A stretch of DNA of 48,426 nucleotides. It comes from Micrococcales bacterium. GTDB lineage: Bacteria > Actinomycetota > Actinomycetes > Actinomycetales > Cellulomonadaceae. A program made the position numbers and the translations under genes. Below, piece by piece: positions 8,336 to 16,484 of the stretch (the first letter of the stretch is position 1; every line of letters begins with the position of its first letter). The notes under the pieces were generated by a model. The model was not told the origin of the DNA. It saw nothing but the letters and a program-made list of their open reading frames with translations, and ran no database searches. Where the stretch lies: positions 1 to 48,426 of the forward strand of contig WRMB01000028.1 in assembly GCA_009777345.1 (NCBI GenBank), read 5' to 3'.

Positions 8336-9670
8336 TCACGCGACCAGCGTCCGCAGCGCTTCGACGACGTCCCCGGCCAGCAGCCCGGCGGGCAGGCAGA
8401 ACGCGAGCGCGACGGCCTCGACCATGTCCCCGACCCGCGACCAGACCAGCGACCGACCACCCCGGCTGAGCACCACCGCGACGACCACGGCGACCAGCCC
8501 GGCCACCAGGGCCCCGAGCGCGACCCCGGTGAGCACCGGTCCGGCCGGGCCCCACAGCCGCACCCCGACCACGACGGCGACGACAGCCGACGCCAGCGGC
8601 ACCCAGTGCAGGTGCCGCCCGGCGGTACGGGCCAGCAGCGCCATCGCCGCCCCGTAGCACACCAGCAGCCCGACCTGCCCCCCACGCACCACCGTCGACG
8701 CCGGTCCTCCGGCAGGCACCGCGAACAGCAGCGCCGCCGCTCCCGCCCCGCTGAGCAGGACCGTGCCCGTCACCCGGGCGGCGACCCCACCGCGCACCTT
8801 GGCCCGCACCTGGGCGGCGTCCACGGCGTCCAGCACCGCCGGGGCCCGGTCCCGCACCGACCACCGGGTGTCCCGGTAACGCTCGACGTCGACGAGCCAG
8901 CCGTCCGGCACGGCGAACAGCGCGCCGGGGAGCGCCCGCAGCCCGAGCGGAACCGCACCGGCCACCACCGCGGCCCCCATCCGGACCTCCCAGCCCAGCA
9001 CCAGCACCAGCCCCCACAGCAAGGCGACACCGCCGCACACCACCGCGACCACCCCGAAGGCCGTCCGAGACCGGGCCGCCTGCTCGGTCACCGCGGCCAG
9101 CGCCGCCAGCGCCGCCAACGCCGCCACGACGAGCGCCGCCACGACGACCACCAGGTGGATACCGCCGACCCCGTCGTGCGGTACCGCCACGACCACCGCC
9201 GCGACACCCACGACCGCGGGGGCGGCCGCTGCGGCGGCGCGCGTCGGACAGCGGCGGGCCGCGGCCATGACGCCGACGACCGCCACCACGCCCAGCACGG
9301 CAGCGCCGACGACCCGCTGGAGCCCGGGGACCGCGCCCGGCCACCGGGTCACCACCGGCACGACGACCAGCCCGACCGCCGCCAGCGCCCACCACGGGCC
9401 GACGACCCGCCGCGCCGCGACGACGGGCTCCCCCGGGGCGGGGACGGTCGCGGCGGACGGGTCGACCACGGTCAGCAGGGCACCGTCGGCCAGGTCCGCG
9501 ACCAGTGTCCCCGGCGCGGTGACGCTCCCGTCGACCGCGCGCAGCTGGCCGTGCTGCCGCCGGATCCCGGCGGAGTCGAGGACCTCCCCCAGCACCATCG
9601 ACCCGGACGCCACCAGGTCGACCCGACGGTCACCGTCGAGGACAGCGAAGCGACGGTCGTCAGAAACCAT
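8336..9670 (-). CDS. EccD-like T7SS membrane protein (second, divergent copy)
   Basis: A 444-residue protein with an N-terminal ubiquitin-like domain of about 75 residues (FAVLDGDRRVDLVASGS to ALLTVVDP), then about ten or eleven hydrophobic segments, the EccD plan. It is clearly different from the EccD encoded at 10757-12103. The ATG at 9670 is preceded by GGAGGG at 8-nt spacing. It follows the WXG100 pair after a 188-bp gap with a strong hairpin and precedes the FHA gene. In the ESX core EccD forms the pore-surrounding vestibule. Whether the two copies form a mixed complex is unknown. It could also be a remote counterpart of another ESX membrane component, but the ubiquitin-like domain favours EccD. 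Confidence 0.75.
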   Translation of the reverse strand: MVSDDRRFAVLDGDRRVDLVASGSMVLGEVLDSAGIRRQHGQLRAVDGSVTAPGTLVADLADGALLTVVDPSAATVPAPGEPVVAARRVVGPWWALAAVGLVVVPVVTRWPGAVPGLQRVVGAAVLGVVAVVGVMAAARRCPTRAAAAAAPAVVGVAAVVVAVPHDGVGGIHLVVVVAALVVAALAALAALAAVTEQAARSRTAFGVVAVVCGGVALLWGLVLVLGWEVRMGAAVVAGAVPLGLRALPGALFAVPDGWLVDVERYRDTRWSVRDRAPAVLDAVDAAQVRAKVRGGVAARVTGTVLLSGAGAAALLFAVPAGGPASTVVRGGQVGLLVCYGAAMALLARTAGRHLHWVPLASAVVAVVVGVRLWGPAGPVLTGVALGALVAGLVAVVVAVVLSRGGRSLVWSRVGDMVEAVALAFCLPAGLLAGDVVEALRTLVA

Positions 9671-9751
9671 CAGCCGAACCCTCCGCTCATAGAACCTGTG
9701 CCCAAAATCCCTGCGGTCGGCGTGGACAACGCCTACGGACCACGGCCGAGC

Positions 9752-9790
9752 GCGACGACGACCGAGCGCCGTGGTCTCGGTCGTCGTCGC
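9752..9790 (-). terminator. Strong hairpin between WXG100 genes and the secretion-machine genes
   Basis: Perfect 15-bp inverted repeat: GCGACGACGACCGAG at 9752-9766 and its complement at 9776-9790, with a 9-nt loop. On the minus-strand transcript it lies about 70 nt after the second WXG100 stop (9859) and about 80 nt before the EccD-like start (9670). There is no U-tract, so it is more likely a partial attenuator or mRNA-stabilising stem than a full intrinsic terminator. It could set high WXG100 to low machinery expression. Confidence 0.55.
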
Positions 9791-9858
9791 CAGGCCCAGC
9801 CTCGATCCACCGAGCCTCCACCCGCTGCTCGCTACCGGGCGGCCGGGTGGGTCTGGGC

Positions 9859-10179
9859 TCAGATCCCGTACTGACCGATCAGCGACGTGGTGTGCTTGTC
9901 CGCCGACGTGTAGCCGTCAGAAAGCTCCTGCGTCACGATCCCGATGTTGTCCAGGATCGTCTGGAGCCGCGTCGCCGAGTCGGTCCACTCTTTCTTCGCA
10001 CGATCCATGGCCTGCCCTGTCTGGCCTTCGCCGTTCTCGTCCAGGTTCGCCGCGATGAGCGGTTCGACCGTCTCAGTCAGGTGCTCCAGCGCGTTGAGGA
10101 ACCTTCCCGAGCTGGTGCGGATGTCCCCGCCCAGCTGATGCAGCCGTGCCGGGCTGACTGACCACGCATTCTCGCTCAT
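9859..10179 (-). CDS. WXG100-family (ESAT-6-like) T7SS substrate, partner 2
   Basis: A 106-residue helical-hairpin-type protein. The central turn lacks a strict Trp-x-Gly (the region reads MDRAKKEWTDSAT), but the C-terminal part has YTSAD, matching the YxxxD/E secretion signal of the CFP-10-like partner. Start ATG 10179 has AGAAGG at 7-nt spacing. It follows the other WXG100 gene by 46 bp. The pair probably folds as a heterodimer and is exported by EccC. Confidence 0.85.
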   Translation of the reverse strand: MSENAWSVSPARLHQLGGDIRTSSGRFLNALEHLTETVEPLIAANLDENGEGQTGQAMDRAKKEWTDSATRLQTILDNIGIVTQELSDGYTSADKHTTSLIGQYGI

Positions 10180-10225
10180 GAAACAACCTTCTCTCTGCTC
10201 GTCTTGGGTGTGTACCGGGCCGGTC

Positions 10226-10534
10226 TCACTCGACCGACTGTGTCATCCGCTGCAGGCCCTGGATGACGTCTTCCCGGTTCTGGATGTCGACACGCGACTG
10301 CAGGGCGACGTCGCCCAACGTGTCGGCCAGCGCTGTCAGCGCGTTGGTCAGCTTTTCCACGTTCTCCTTGTAGTCCTGGTGGACCTTGCCGTAGAGCGCG
10401 GCAGCCGACCCGGTCCAGAACCCACCGACCTCGGCGACAGCGTCACCCAGGTCCTTCTTGATGCCGTCGACCTTGGCCCAGGTTTCTTCGAGCGCGGTTC
10501 GCGCAGCCTCGATCGCAACGGGATCGCCCTGCAT
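10226..10534 (-). CDS. WXG100-family (ESAT-6-like) T7SS substrate, partner 1
   Basis: A 102-residue helical protein with the signature WTG in GGFWTGSAAALYG between two amphipathic helices, as in WXG100 proteins. No C-terminal YxxxD/E is visible, so the pair divides the two signatures between its members. ATG 10534 is preceded by GAAGG at 6-nt spacing; an upstream in-frame ATG at 10582 lacks a good site and adds an unlikely 16 residues. First gene of the minus-strand T7SS operon. Confidence 0.85.
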   Translation of the reverse strand: MQGDPVAIEAARTALEETWAKVDGIKKDLGDAVAEVGGFWTGSAAALYGKVHQDYKENVEKLTNALTALADTLGDVALQSRVDIQNREDVIQGLQRMTQSVE

Positions 10535-10756
10535 CGTGCACCTTCTTTCTCCTCTGGTTCCCGCCTCGCTCGGCCCCTGCATCGCAGTGACGGACGGCTT
10601 GACCTCACCCTATCGGGCCAAAGGGACGTTCGGGGCCAATCGGGTGTCCCCAGTTCTGGGGGCACGAACTCCCTCGATCGGGGGCATCTGGGCCTGTGAC
10701 CACGGCATCTGCCCCCGAGGACGCGGCGAGCCGCTACGCTTGGCCGCATCTATCGC
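10535..10756. promoter_or_regulatory. Divergent intergenic region between the two T7SS arms
   Basis: This 222-bp stretch separates the WXG100 operon (minus) from the eccD-eccB-mycosin operon (plus), so promoters for both arms should lie here. I see TACGCT before eccD and TAGGGT on the minus strand as possible TANNNT -10 elements, but no well-placed -35 partner. No small gene is seen. Confidence 0.4.
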
Positions 10757-12103
10757 ATGTGGGGAGATATGAGACAGCTGACAGCGCAACGGGCCGTCGT
10801 GCACCTGACGATCACCGGCGACGAGCACCGTGTCGATACGTCCGTACCTGCCCAGGTGCCGCTGGTCGAGCTGCTGCCGGGTATCGTGCACCGGCTCGGC
10901 GCCCTGCAGACCTCGCGGGTGCACGGTGGTTTCGTGCTGCGCCGCGCCGACGGCACCACGCTGGACCCGGCAGCCACCTGCGCCGCCCAGCACGTGACCG
11001 ACGGGACGGTGCTCGTCCTGGTCAGCGGGGACCTCGTAGCCGAACGACGCCGCTACGACGATGTCGTCGAAGCGGTCGTCGACGCCACCGCCGACCAGCC
11101 GCCGTGGACCGCCCAGGACCGGGCCCGCACCGCCCTGGCGGTGTCGCTGACCCTGCTGGCGCTCGGCGCGGGCCTGCTGGCCGCCGCGCCGCCCGGGCAG
11201 GGGACGCCCGTCGCGTTCGGCGGCGCGGTCGGGCTGCTGGCCGCCGGGGCGGTGCTGACCCGGCTCGCCCAGCCGACCGCGGGCCACGGGCTGGCACTGG
11301 CCGCCGCAGCCTACGCCGCGGTCGGGGCCTACCTGCTGGCCCCCGCCACGACGGTGTGGTCCTGGCCGCTGGCGGCGGCGGGAGCCGCGGCGGTCGTCAC
11401 CGGCGGTATCGCCCTGGCGGTCTGCGGCCCGGGTCGGCAGGTCCACCTGGTACCGGTCGCCCTCGGCGCCACGCTCGGCACCGCGGCCCTGGTCGCGGCG
11501 CTGACCGGGCACGACGGCTCCGTGCCGACCGCACCGTACGCCGTGCTCGTCGCGCTGCTCGGGGCCGTGGCCAACCTGCTGCCCTGGCTGGTGCTCAGCT
11601 CGACCCGGATCGCGGTGGTCGCGCCACAGTCCGATGCCGAGGTGCTCGCCCTGCCGCCGCCGGTGGACGGCGTGGACATCGCCCGGCGCACCGCGCAGGG
11701 CCATGCGGTCGCCCTGGCCTGCCGGACCGCGCTCGGGCTGGCCGTGCTGGTCGCGACCCCGGTCGTCGCGGCGGCCAACCTGGCCGGGGCGGTGCTATGC
11801 ACGCTGGTCTTCGCAGGCATGATGTTCGAGTCCCGCCTGGTGTACGCCCGGGCCCAGGTTGCCGTCCTCATGGGTCTGGCCACCGCGGGGCTGGCGCTCA
11901 CCGGTACGGTCGCCGCGGTGTCCGGCACGGTGGACCGGACCTGGCTGCTGGCCGTGCTGCTCGTCGCGACGGTCGCGCTGGTCGGCCTCACCATGCTGAC
12001 CACGTCCGCCCACCTGCGCCTGGTCCGGCTCTACGACACCGCCGAGGCGGCCTGCCTGGCGGCCTTGCTGCCGCTGGGCGTGTTCGCCGCCGGACTGGTC
12101 TGA
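10757..12103 (+). CDS. eccD: EccD, integral membrane channel component of T7SS
   Basis: A 448-residue protein with the canonical EccD plan: a ubiquitin-like N-terminal domain (AVVHLTITGDEHRVDTSVPA, VPLVELLPGIV, GTVLVLV) followed by about eleven membrane segments between residues 115 and 448. The start is uncertain. ATG 10757 has no ribosome site, while ATG 10769 (reading MRQLTAQR) has GGGGAG only 2 nt away. eccB follows after 7 bp. It heads the plus-strand arm transcribed away from the WXG100 genes. Confidence 0.9.
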   Translation: MWGDMRQLTAQRAVVHLTITGDEHRVDTSVPAQVPLVELLPGIVHRLGALQTSRVHGGFVLRRADGTTLDPAATCAAQHVTDGTVLVLVSGDLVAERRRYDDVVEAVVDATADQPPWTAQDRARTALAVSLTLLALGAGLLAAAPPGQGTPVAFGGAVGLLAAGAVLTRLAQPTAGHGLALAAAAYAAVGAYLLAPATTVWSWPLAAAGAAAVVTGGIALAVCGPGRQVHLVPVALGATLGTAALVAALTGHDGSVPTAPYAVLVALLGAVANLLPWLVLSSTRIAVVAPQSDAEVLALPPPVDGVDIARRTAQGHAVALACRTALGLAVLVATPVVAAANLAGAVLCTLVFAGMMFESRLVYARAQVAVLMGLATAGLALTGTVAAVSGTVDRTWLLAVLLVATVALVGLTMLTTSAHLRLVRLYDTAEAACLAALLPLGVFAAGLV

Positions 12104-12110
12104 CAGGCCG

Positions 12111-13439
12111 ATGGCGAACAAGAAGGAGCTCATCGACGCGCAGTCGTTCGCCCGGCAGCGCCTGGTGACGGCGTTCACGTCCGGGGCGGGCGGGAACAAG
12201 GAGATGGAACCAGCCCGGCCGCTGCGCGGCCTGGTCGCCGGGCTGGCGCTGACGGTGCTGGTCGTGCTGATCGGCCTGATCCTGGGGTTCATGCGCAAGG
12301 GCCTGCCCGCGGGCTGGGAGGACAACCACCTGGTCCTCGCCCAGGACACCGGCGCCCGCTACGTCACCGTGGACGGTGTGCTCTACCCGGTGCTGAACAC
12401 CGCCAGCGCCCGGTTGCTGCTGCCTGCCGACGGGGCGAAACCGGTCGTCACGTCGTCCTCACAGCTGCGGGACGTCCCGCTGGGGCATGCGGTGGGTATC
12501 GTCGGCGCCCCCGACCAGCTGCCGGACCCGGGGGCGCTGGTCAACACCGGCTGGGCCGCCTGCCTGGACGAGGCCGGTGCCCCGACCGTCACCGTGGGCA
12601 GCACCACGAGCGCCACCACGGCCGACGGGAACGGGCTGGTCGCCCGCTCGTCGACCGGTGAGGTGTTCGTCGTCACCGGCACCTACCGGTACCGGGTCGA
12701 CCCCACCCAGCCCGACGCCGTGCTGCGCGCCCTGGACCTGGGCGGCGCCCCGGTGCGCGACGTGGACGACCGTTGGCTGAACCTGTTCCGCCCCGGCAGC
12801 GACCTGGGTCCGGTCGAGGTGGCCGGGGCCGGTCAGCCGTTGGCGGGCACAGACCTGGTGGTGGGCTGGGTCGTGCAGCAGCCGGACTCCGCCGTGCGCT
12901 ACCTGGTCGACGCCGACGGCCAGCTGGCCGAGCTGTCGCCGCTGGCCTACCGGCTCTACATGCTCGGCACCGGCCAACGGCTGGGCGAGGCGCACCAGGT
13001 GACCGCCACGGCCCTGCAACCGCTGCGCAACCGCCCGGCCGCGGGACCGGCCGACTGGCCGCGGGATCCCCCGGCCCAGCTGGCCGACGCCCGGCCCTGT
13101 GCGCTGTCCGGCGTCACCGACACCGACACCACGGCGACCACCACCTTCGCCGCCACGACCGCACCCGTACCGTCCGCCCCGGTCACCGTCGACCCGGGGG
13201 CGGGCGCACTGGTCCGCGCCGGCGGCCGAGGCTCCGAGGCCGCCTCGACCGTCTACCTGGTGGACGCGACCGGCACCGCCTTCCCCGTGGTCACCGCGGA
13301 CGAAGCAGTGCAGCGGCTCGGCTACACCGCAGACGACACAGGGACCGTCGACGCCGGGTGGCTGGCCCTGTTCGGCATCGGCCCGACGCTCTCGGTGGCC
13401 GCAGCCGGTCAGCCCGGCAGCGCGACGGCGGCGCCATGA
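12111..13439 (+). CDS. eccB: EccB, T7SS core membrane protein
   Basis: A 442-residue protein with a short cytoplasmic N-terminus (KKELIDAQSFARQRLVTAF), one membrane helix near residues 38-62 (LRGLVAGLALTVLVVLIGLI) and a large extracytoplasmic domain with repeated VDxxGxxYxV-type units, the EccB architecture. It is slightly shorter than mycobacterial EccB. The Thr/Ala-rich stretch near residue 345 (TATTTFAATTAPVP) looks like a linker. The stop overlaps the next start as ATGA, so it is translationally coupled to mycosin 2. Confidence 0.92.
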   Translation: MANKKELIDAQSFARQRLVTAFTSGAGGNKEMEPARPLRGLVAGLALTVLVVLIGLILGFMRKGLPAGWEDNHLVLAQDTGARYVTVDGVLYPVLNTASARLLLPADGAKPVVTSSSQLRDVPLGHAVGIVGAPDQLPDPGALVNTGWAACLDEAGAPTVTVGSTTSATTADGNGLVARSSTGEVFVVTGTYRYRVDPTQPDAVLRALDLGGAPVRDVDDRWLNLFRPGSDLGPVEVAGAGQPLAGTDLVVGWVVQQPDSAVRYLVDADGQLAELSPLAYRLYMLGTGQRLGEAHQVTATALQPLRNRPAAGPADWPRDPPAQLADARPCALSGVTDTDTTATTTFAATTAPVPSAPVTVDPGAGALVRAGGRGSEAASTVYLVDATGTAFPVVTADEAVQRLGYTADDTGTVDAGWLALFGIGPTLSVAAAGQPGSATAAP

Positions 13440-14818
13440 ACCGCCGCCGGGCCGCCACGGCGCTGGTCTGCCTCGCACTGTGCGTCGCCACCAACCCGAC
13501 AGGCAGCGCCGCCGCCGAGGTGCAGGCTGCCGCCGACGGCTGCAGCGACGACGGCGGCGCGCTGCTGCCGGACCGCGCCACACCGCTGTCGGCGCTGCAG
13601 ACCGACCTGGCCTGGACCGTCACCCAGGGCGCCGGGGTCACGGTGGCGGTGGTCGACTCCGGCGTGGACCAGACCAACCCGCACCTGGCGGCCGCGATGG
13701 TCACCGGCGGCGTCGACCTGGTACCCGACCCGCCGACCCGGACCCCACCCGTGGCCCCCGTGCCCGACCCCGCCGACCCGACCAGCACCGCGCCGCCGCC
13801 CCCACCACCAGAGCCCGACCCCGGCCACGACGGCTACGCCGACACCGGGGGGTACGGCACGGTGGTGGCCGGGATCGTCGCCGCCCGGCCGCTGGACGGC
13901 TCGGGGGTGGTAGGGCTGGCCCCGGAGGCGAGCATCCTGCCGGTCCGCGTCTACCAGTCCGATACGGACCGGGCCGCCGAGCAGGGCATCGGCCCCGATC
14001 CGGCCCGCACCGCGCAGGGCATCGTCTACGCCGCCGACCACGGTGCCCAGATCATCGTCGTGGCCCTGTCGTTCCCCGACGACGACCCGGCCCTGGCCGC
14101 GGCGGTCGACCATGCGACCGCCCGCGGGTCCCTGGTCGTGGCCAGCGCGGGCGACCGCCCCGCACAGGGCAAAGACCCGGTGCCCGACGGGCCGCGCTAC
14201 CCCGCCGCCGCCCCTGGTGCCCTGGGCGTGGCGGCCGTCGACGCCACCGGCCTCCCGGTCGCCGGGTCCGTGCACGGTCCGCACGTCATGGTCGCCGCCC
14301 CGGCCCAGGGAGTGGTCGCCCCGGCCAACGGCGGGCAGGACTGCGCCTACGCCGAGACCGCCACCCGCTGGGCGACGGCCTACGCGGCCGGGGCGGCGGC
14401 CCTGGTCGCGGCCGCGCACCCGACCGAGACCCCAGCCCAGTGGGCCTACCGCCTGACCGCCTCCGCGGTCCGCCCCGACCCGGACCGGCGCGACGACCAG
14501 ACAGGCTGGGGCGCGGTCCAGCCCTACGACGCGCTGGTCCTCGTCCCCGGCACCGACGTGCGCGGCCCGGCGAACCCGTTCACCAACACCACACCTGCCC
14601 TGGAAACCACCCAGGCCGACGCCCTGCGGACGACCCTGACCGAAGCACCGTGGCGTGACACCCGCCGCGCGGCCTCAACCGTCGCCGTGGCCGCACTGGT
14701 CGCCCTGAGCGTCCTCGGACCGCTCCTGGTGCTGCGCGCCCGCCGCCACGAGCCGACGACCGACCCCCTACCGAGCACCGGCGGGCTGTACCGCGACCCG
14801 ACCGCACCAGTTCGATAG
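13436..14818 (+). CDS. Mycosin-like subtilase of the T7SS, catalytically degenerate (copy 2)
   Basis: A 460-residue protein with a signal peptide (AATALVCLALCVATNPTGSA), an S8 subtilase domain with a Pro-rich insert (PPPPPPEPDP), and a C-terminal membrane helix (AASTVAVAALVALSVLGPLL). The catalytic Asp is kept (VAVVDSGVD). The His box GHGT reads GYGTVVAGIVAARP (His to Tyr), the oxyanion Asn region reads VVASAGD (Asn to Asp), and the Ser box GTSFAAP reads ATRWATA (Ser to Arg). The fold is retained but catalysis is not expected. ATG 13436 overlaps the eccB stop. In mycobacteria MycP is needed for ESX complex stability independently of its proteolysis, which may be its role here (inference). Confidence 0.88.
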   Translation: MNRRRAATALVCLALCVATNPTGSAAAEVQAAADGCSDDGGALLPDRATPLSALQTDLAWTVTQGAGVTVAVVDSGVDQTNPHLAAAMVTGGVDLVPDPPTRTPPVAPVPDPADPTSTAPPPPPPEPDPGHDGYADTGGYGTVVAGIVAARPLDGSGVVGLAPEASILPVRVYQSDTDRAAEQGIGPDPARTAQGIVYAADHGAQIIVVALSFPDDDPALAAAVDHATARGSLVVASAGDRPAQGKDPVPDGPRYPAAAPGALGVAAVDATGLPVAGSVHGPHVMVAAPAQGVVAPANGGQDCAYAETATRWATAYAAGAAALVAAAHPTETPAQWAYRLTASAVRPDPDRRDDQTGWGAVQPYDALVLVPGTDVRGPANPFTNTTPALETTQADALRTTLTEAPWRDTRRAASTVAVAALVALSVLGPLLVLRARRHEPTTDPLPSTGGLYRDPTAPVR

Positions 14819-14830
14819 TTCCGTCGAACT
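14809..14830. terminator. Weak hairpin at the end of mycosin 2
   Basis: Arms AGTTCGA and TCGAACT with an 8-nt loop overlap the stop codon of the plus-strand T7SS arm, in the 85-bp convergent gap to the ABC permease. There is no U-tract, so terminator function is tentative. Confidence 0.3.
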
Positions 14831-14903
14831 GACGCCCCAGGTCGTCGGGAAGCGACGAACGCTACTGGTGCTCCGCTGGCTCCTCCACTGTAGAACCCCG
14901 CCT

Positions 14904-15560
14904 TCAGGTCAGCTCCTTGCGCTGGTACAGGGCGGTGGCGACCAGGGCGGACACGGTCAGCATGGTCAGTCCGGCGGCCAGCGCGCCAAGGGCCATGAGG
15001 GTCGGGTGGTTCAGCAGCCAGAGCATGGTCGAGGAGAGGCTCTGAGCGTCGGAGAACAGGGGCACGCCAGCGACGGCGACGAGGACCAGCATCAGGAGCG
15101 GGGTGATGAACACTCCTTTGCTGAAGTCCAGGACGAAGTAGACCGGGTATGTCGCTGCGACCGTGTAGCACAGCGCCAGCCATGCCCCCGCGGCGAACGT
15201 GGCCATGCTGGTGGCGTCCACGGATACCCCGGTCGTGGTCGAGGCCAGCCCGGTGGCGGCGACCGCTACGAAGATGGAGGTCACGCCCAGAACCAGGGCG
15301 TACAGGTACCGTCCGGCGACCACGTCGCGACGGTGCAGGGGCACGATCCCGTAGAGCCGACAGGTCCGGTTCTTCTCGTGGACGGCGAACAGGTACAGGA
15401 CGAACGTCGCGGTCGCCGCCACGGTCACGGTCCCAGCGAAGACCGGTGTCCTGGTCAGCACGGCGACCAGGAACGGCACCACGACCGCTGCGCCCAGCAC
15501 CGGGTAGGACGACTTCATCACCCACGCCTCGAGGCGGGCGGCGGCCACGACCCGGTTCAC
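14904..15560 (-). CDS. ABC-2-type transporter permease
   Basis: A 218-residue protein with about six hydrophobic segments (VLGAAVVVPFLVAVL, VTVAATATFVLYLFAV, LVLGVTSIFVAVAATGLA, PLLMLVLVAVAGVPLF, LGALAAGLTMLTVSALVATAL). A cytoplasmic loop, HEKNRTCRLYGIVPLHRRDV, is typical of ABC-2 permeases paired with single-domain ATPases. The GTG start at 15560 overlaps the ATPase stop (GTGA). The substrate is unknown. Last gene of a seven-gene minus-strand run. Confidence 0.8.
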   Translation of the reverse strand: MNRVVAAARLEAWVMKSSYPVLGAAVVVPFLVAVLTRTPVFAGTVTVAATATFVLYLFAVHEKNRTCRLYGIVPLHRRDVVAGRYLYALVLGVTSIFVAVAATGLASTTTGVSVDATSMATFAAGAWLALCYTVAATYPVYFVLDFSKGVFITPLLMLVLVAVAGVPLFSDAQSLSSTMLWLLNHPTLMALGALAAGLTMLTVSALVATALYQRKELT

Positions 15561-16477
15561 GGCACCCTCCGGTCCTGGGCGACCCGGACGACCACGTCGT
15601 CCGGCGAGGGCCGAGCGGTGACCGTCCCCGCGGGGAGAAGATCGGCGTGCTCGGCGGGCAGCAGGCACGAGAATCCTCGGGGGTCGGTGTCCAGGCCGAC
15701 CGCGTGAGACCGCAGCCGGTCGGGCGGCTGACCCGGACCGGTGGCCAGGACGTAGCTGTCGAGCAGGGCCGCGGTCGTGCCCGTGTAGAAGATCTGCCCG
15801 GCGTCGATGACGGTGACGTGGTCGGCGGCCTGCTCCAGGTCGGAGGTGATGTGGGTGGAGAACAGCACCGACCCGCCGCCGGCCGCGTGCTCGCGCAGCA
15901 CGCCCGCCAACTCGCGACGGGCCAGAGGGTCCAGTCCCGAGGTCGGCTCGTCCAGGACCAGCACCCTGGCGTCGTGGGCCAGCGCCACGGCGAGCATGAG
16001 CTTCAGGCGCATCCCGCGTGACAGGTGCTTGACCTTCCGGCCGGTCGGCAGGTCGAACCGGTCCAGCAGGCCCCGGTACGTCCCGGAGTCCCACCGGGTG
16101 TACAGGCGACCCACCGCGACACCCACGTCGCGGACCTTCCACGACTCGACCAGGGGCACGTCGTCGAAGACCACGCCCAGGTCCTGCTCGACCGTCGTCT
16201 CCTCGGCCCGGGCGTCGCGGTCCAGCACCCGGACCGTCCCGGCGTCGGCAGCCACCATGCCCAGCAGCAGCCGGACCGTGGTGGTCTTGCCCGCCCCGTT
16301 GCGCCCCACGAACCCCATGACCGACCCTGACGGCACCCGCAACGACACCGGACCCAGCGTGAACTCCTTGAACCTCTTGGTCAGCCCCTCGACCACCAGG
16401 CCGTCTGCCGGGCCGCTCACGTCCGTGCCGTCGCCCGTGCCAGGTGCAGGGGCGACCACGGCGTGCTGCTGACTCAT
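15557..16477 (-). CDS. ABC transporter ATP-binding protein
   Basis: A 306-residue protein. Walker A is GRNGAGKTTTV, the signature is LSRGMRLKLMLAVALA (LSRGM in place of LSGGQ, frequent in ABC-2 exporters), Walker B is VLVLDEPTSGLDP, and the H-loop is LFSTHITSDL. It pairs with the adjacent permease by a four-base overlap to form a probable exporter. ATG 16477 lies 7 nt after the stop of the secreted-protein gene with GGTGAG upstream. The C-terminal 70 residues are a non-conserved extension. Confidence 0.88.
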   Translation of the reverse strand: MSQQHAVVAPAPGTGDGTDVSGPADGLVVEGLTKRFKEFTLGPVSLRVPSGSVMGFVGRNGAGKTTTVRLLLGMVAADAGTVRVLDRDARAEETTVEQDLGVVFDDVPLVESWKVRDVGVAVGRLYTRWDSGTYRGLLDRFDLPTGRKVKHLSRGMRLKLMLAVALAHDARVLVLDEPTSGLDPLARRELAGVLREHAAGGGSVLFSTHITSDLEQAADHVTVIDAGQIFYTGTTAALLDSYVLATGPGQPPDRLRSHAVGLDTDPRGFSCLLPAEHADLLPAGTVTARPSPDDVVVRVAQDRRVP

Positions 16478-16484
16478 GCTCTGC

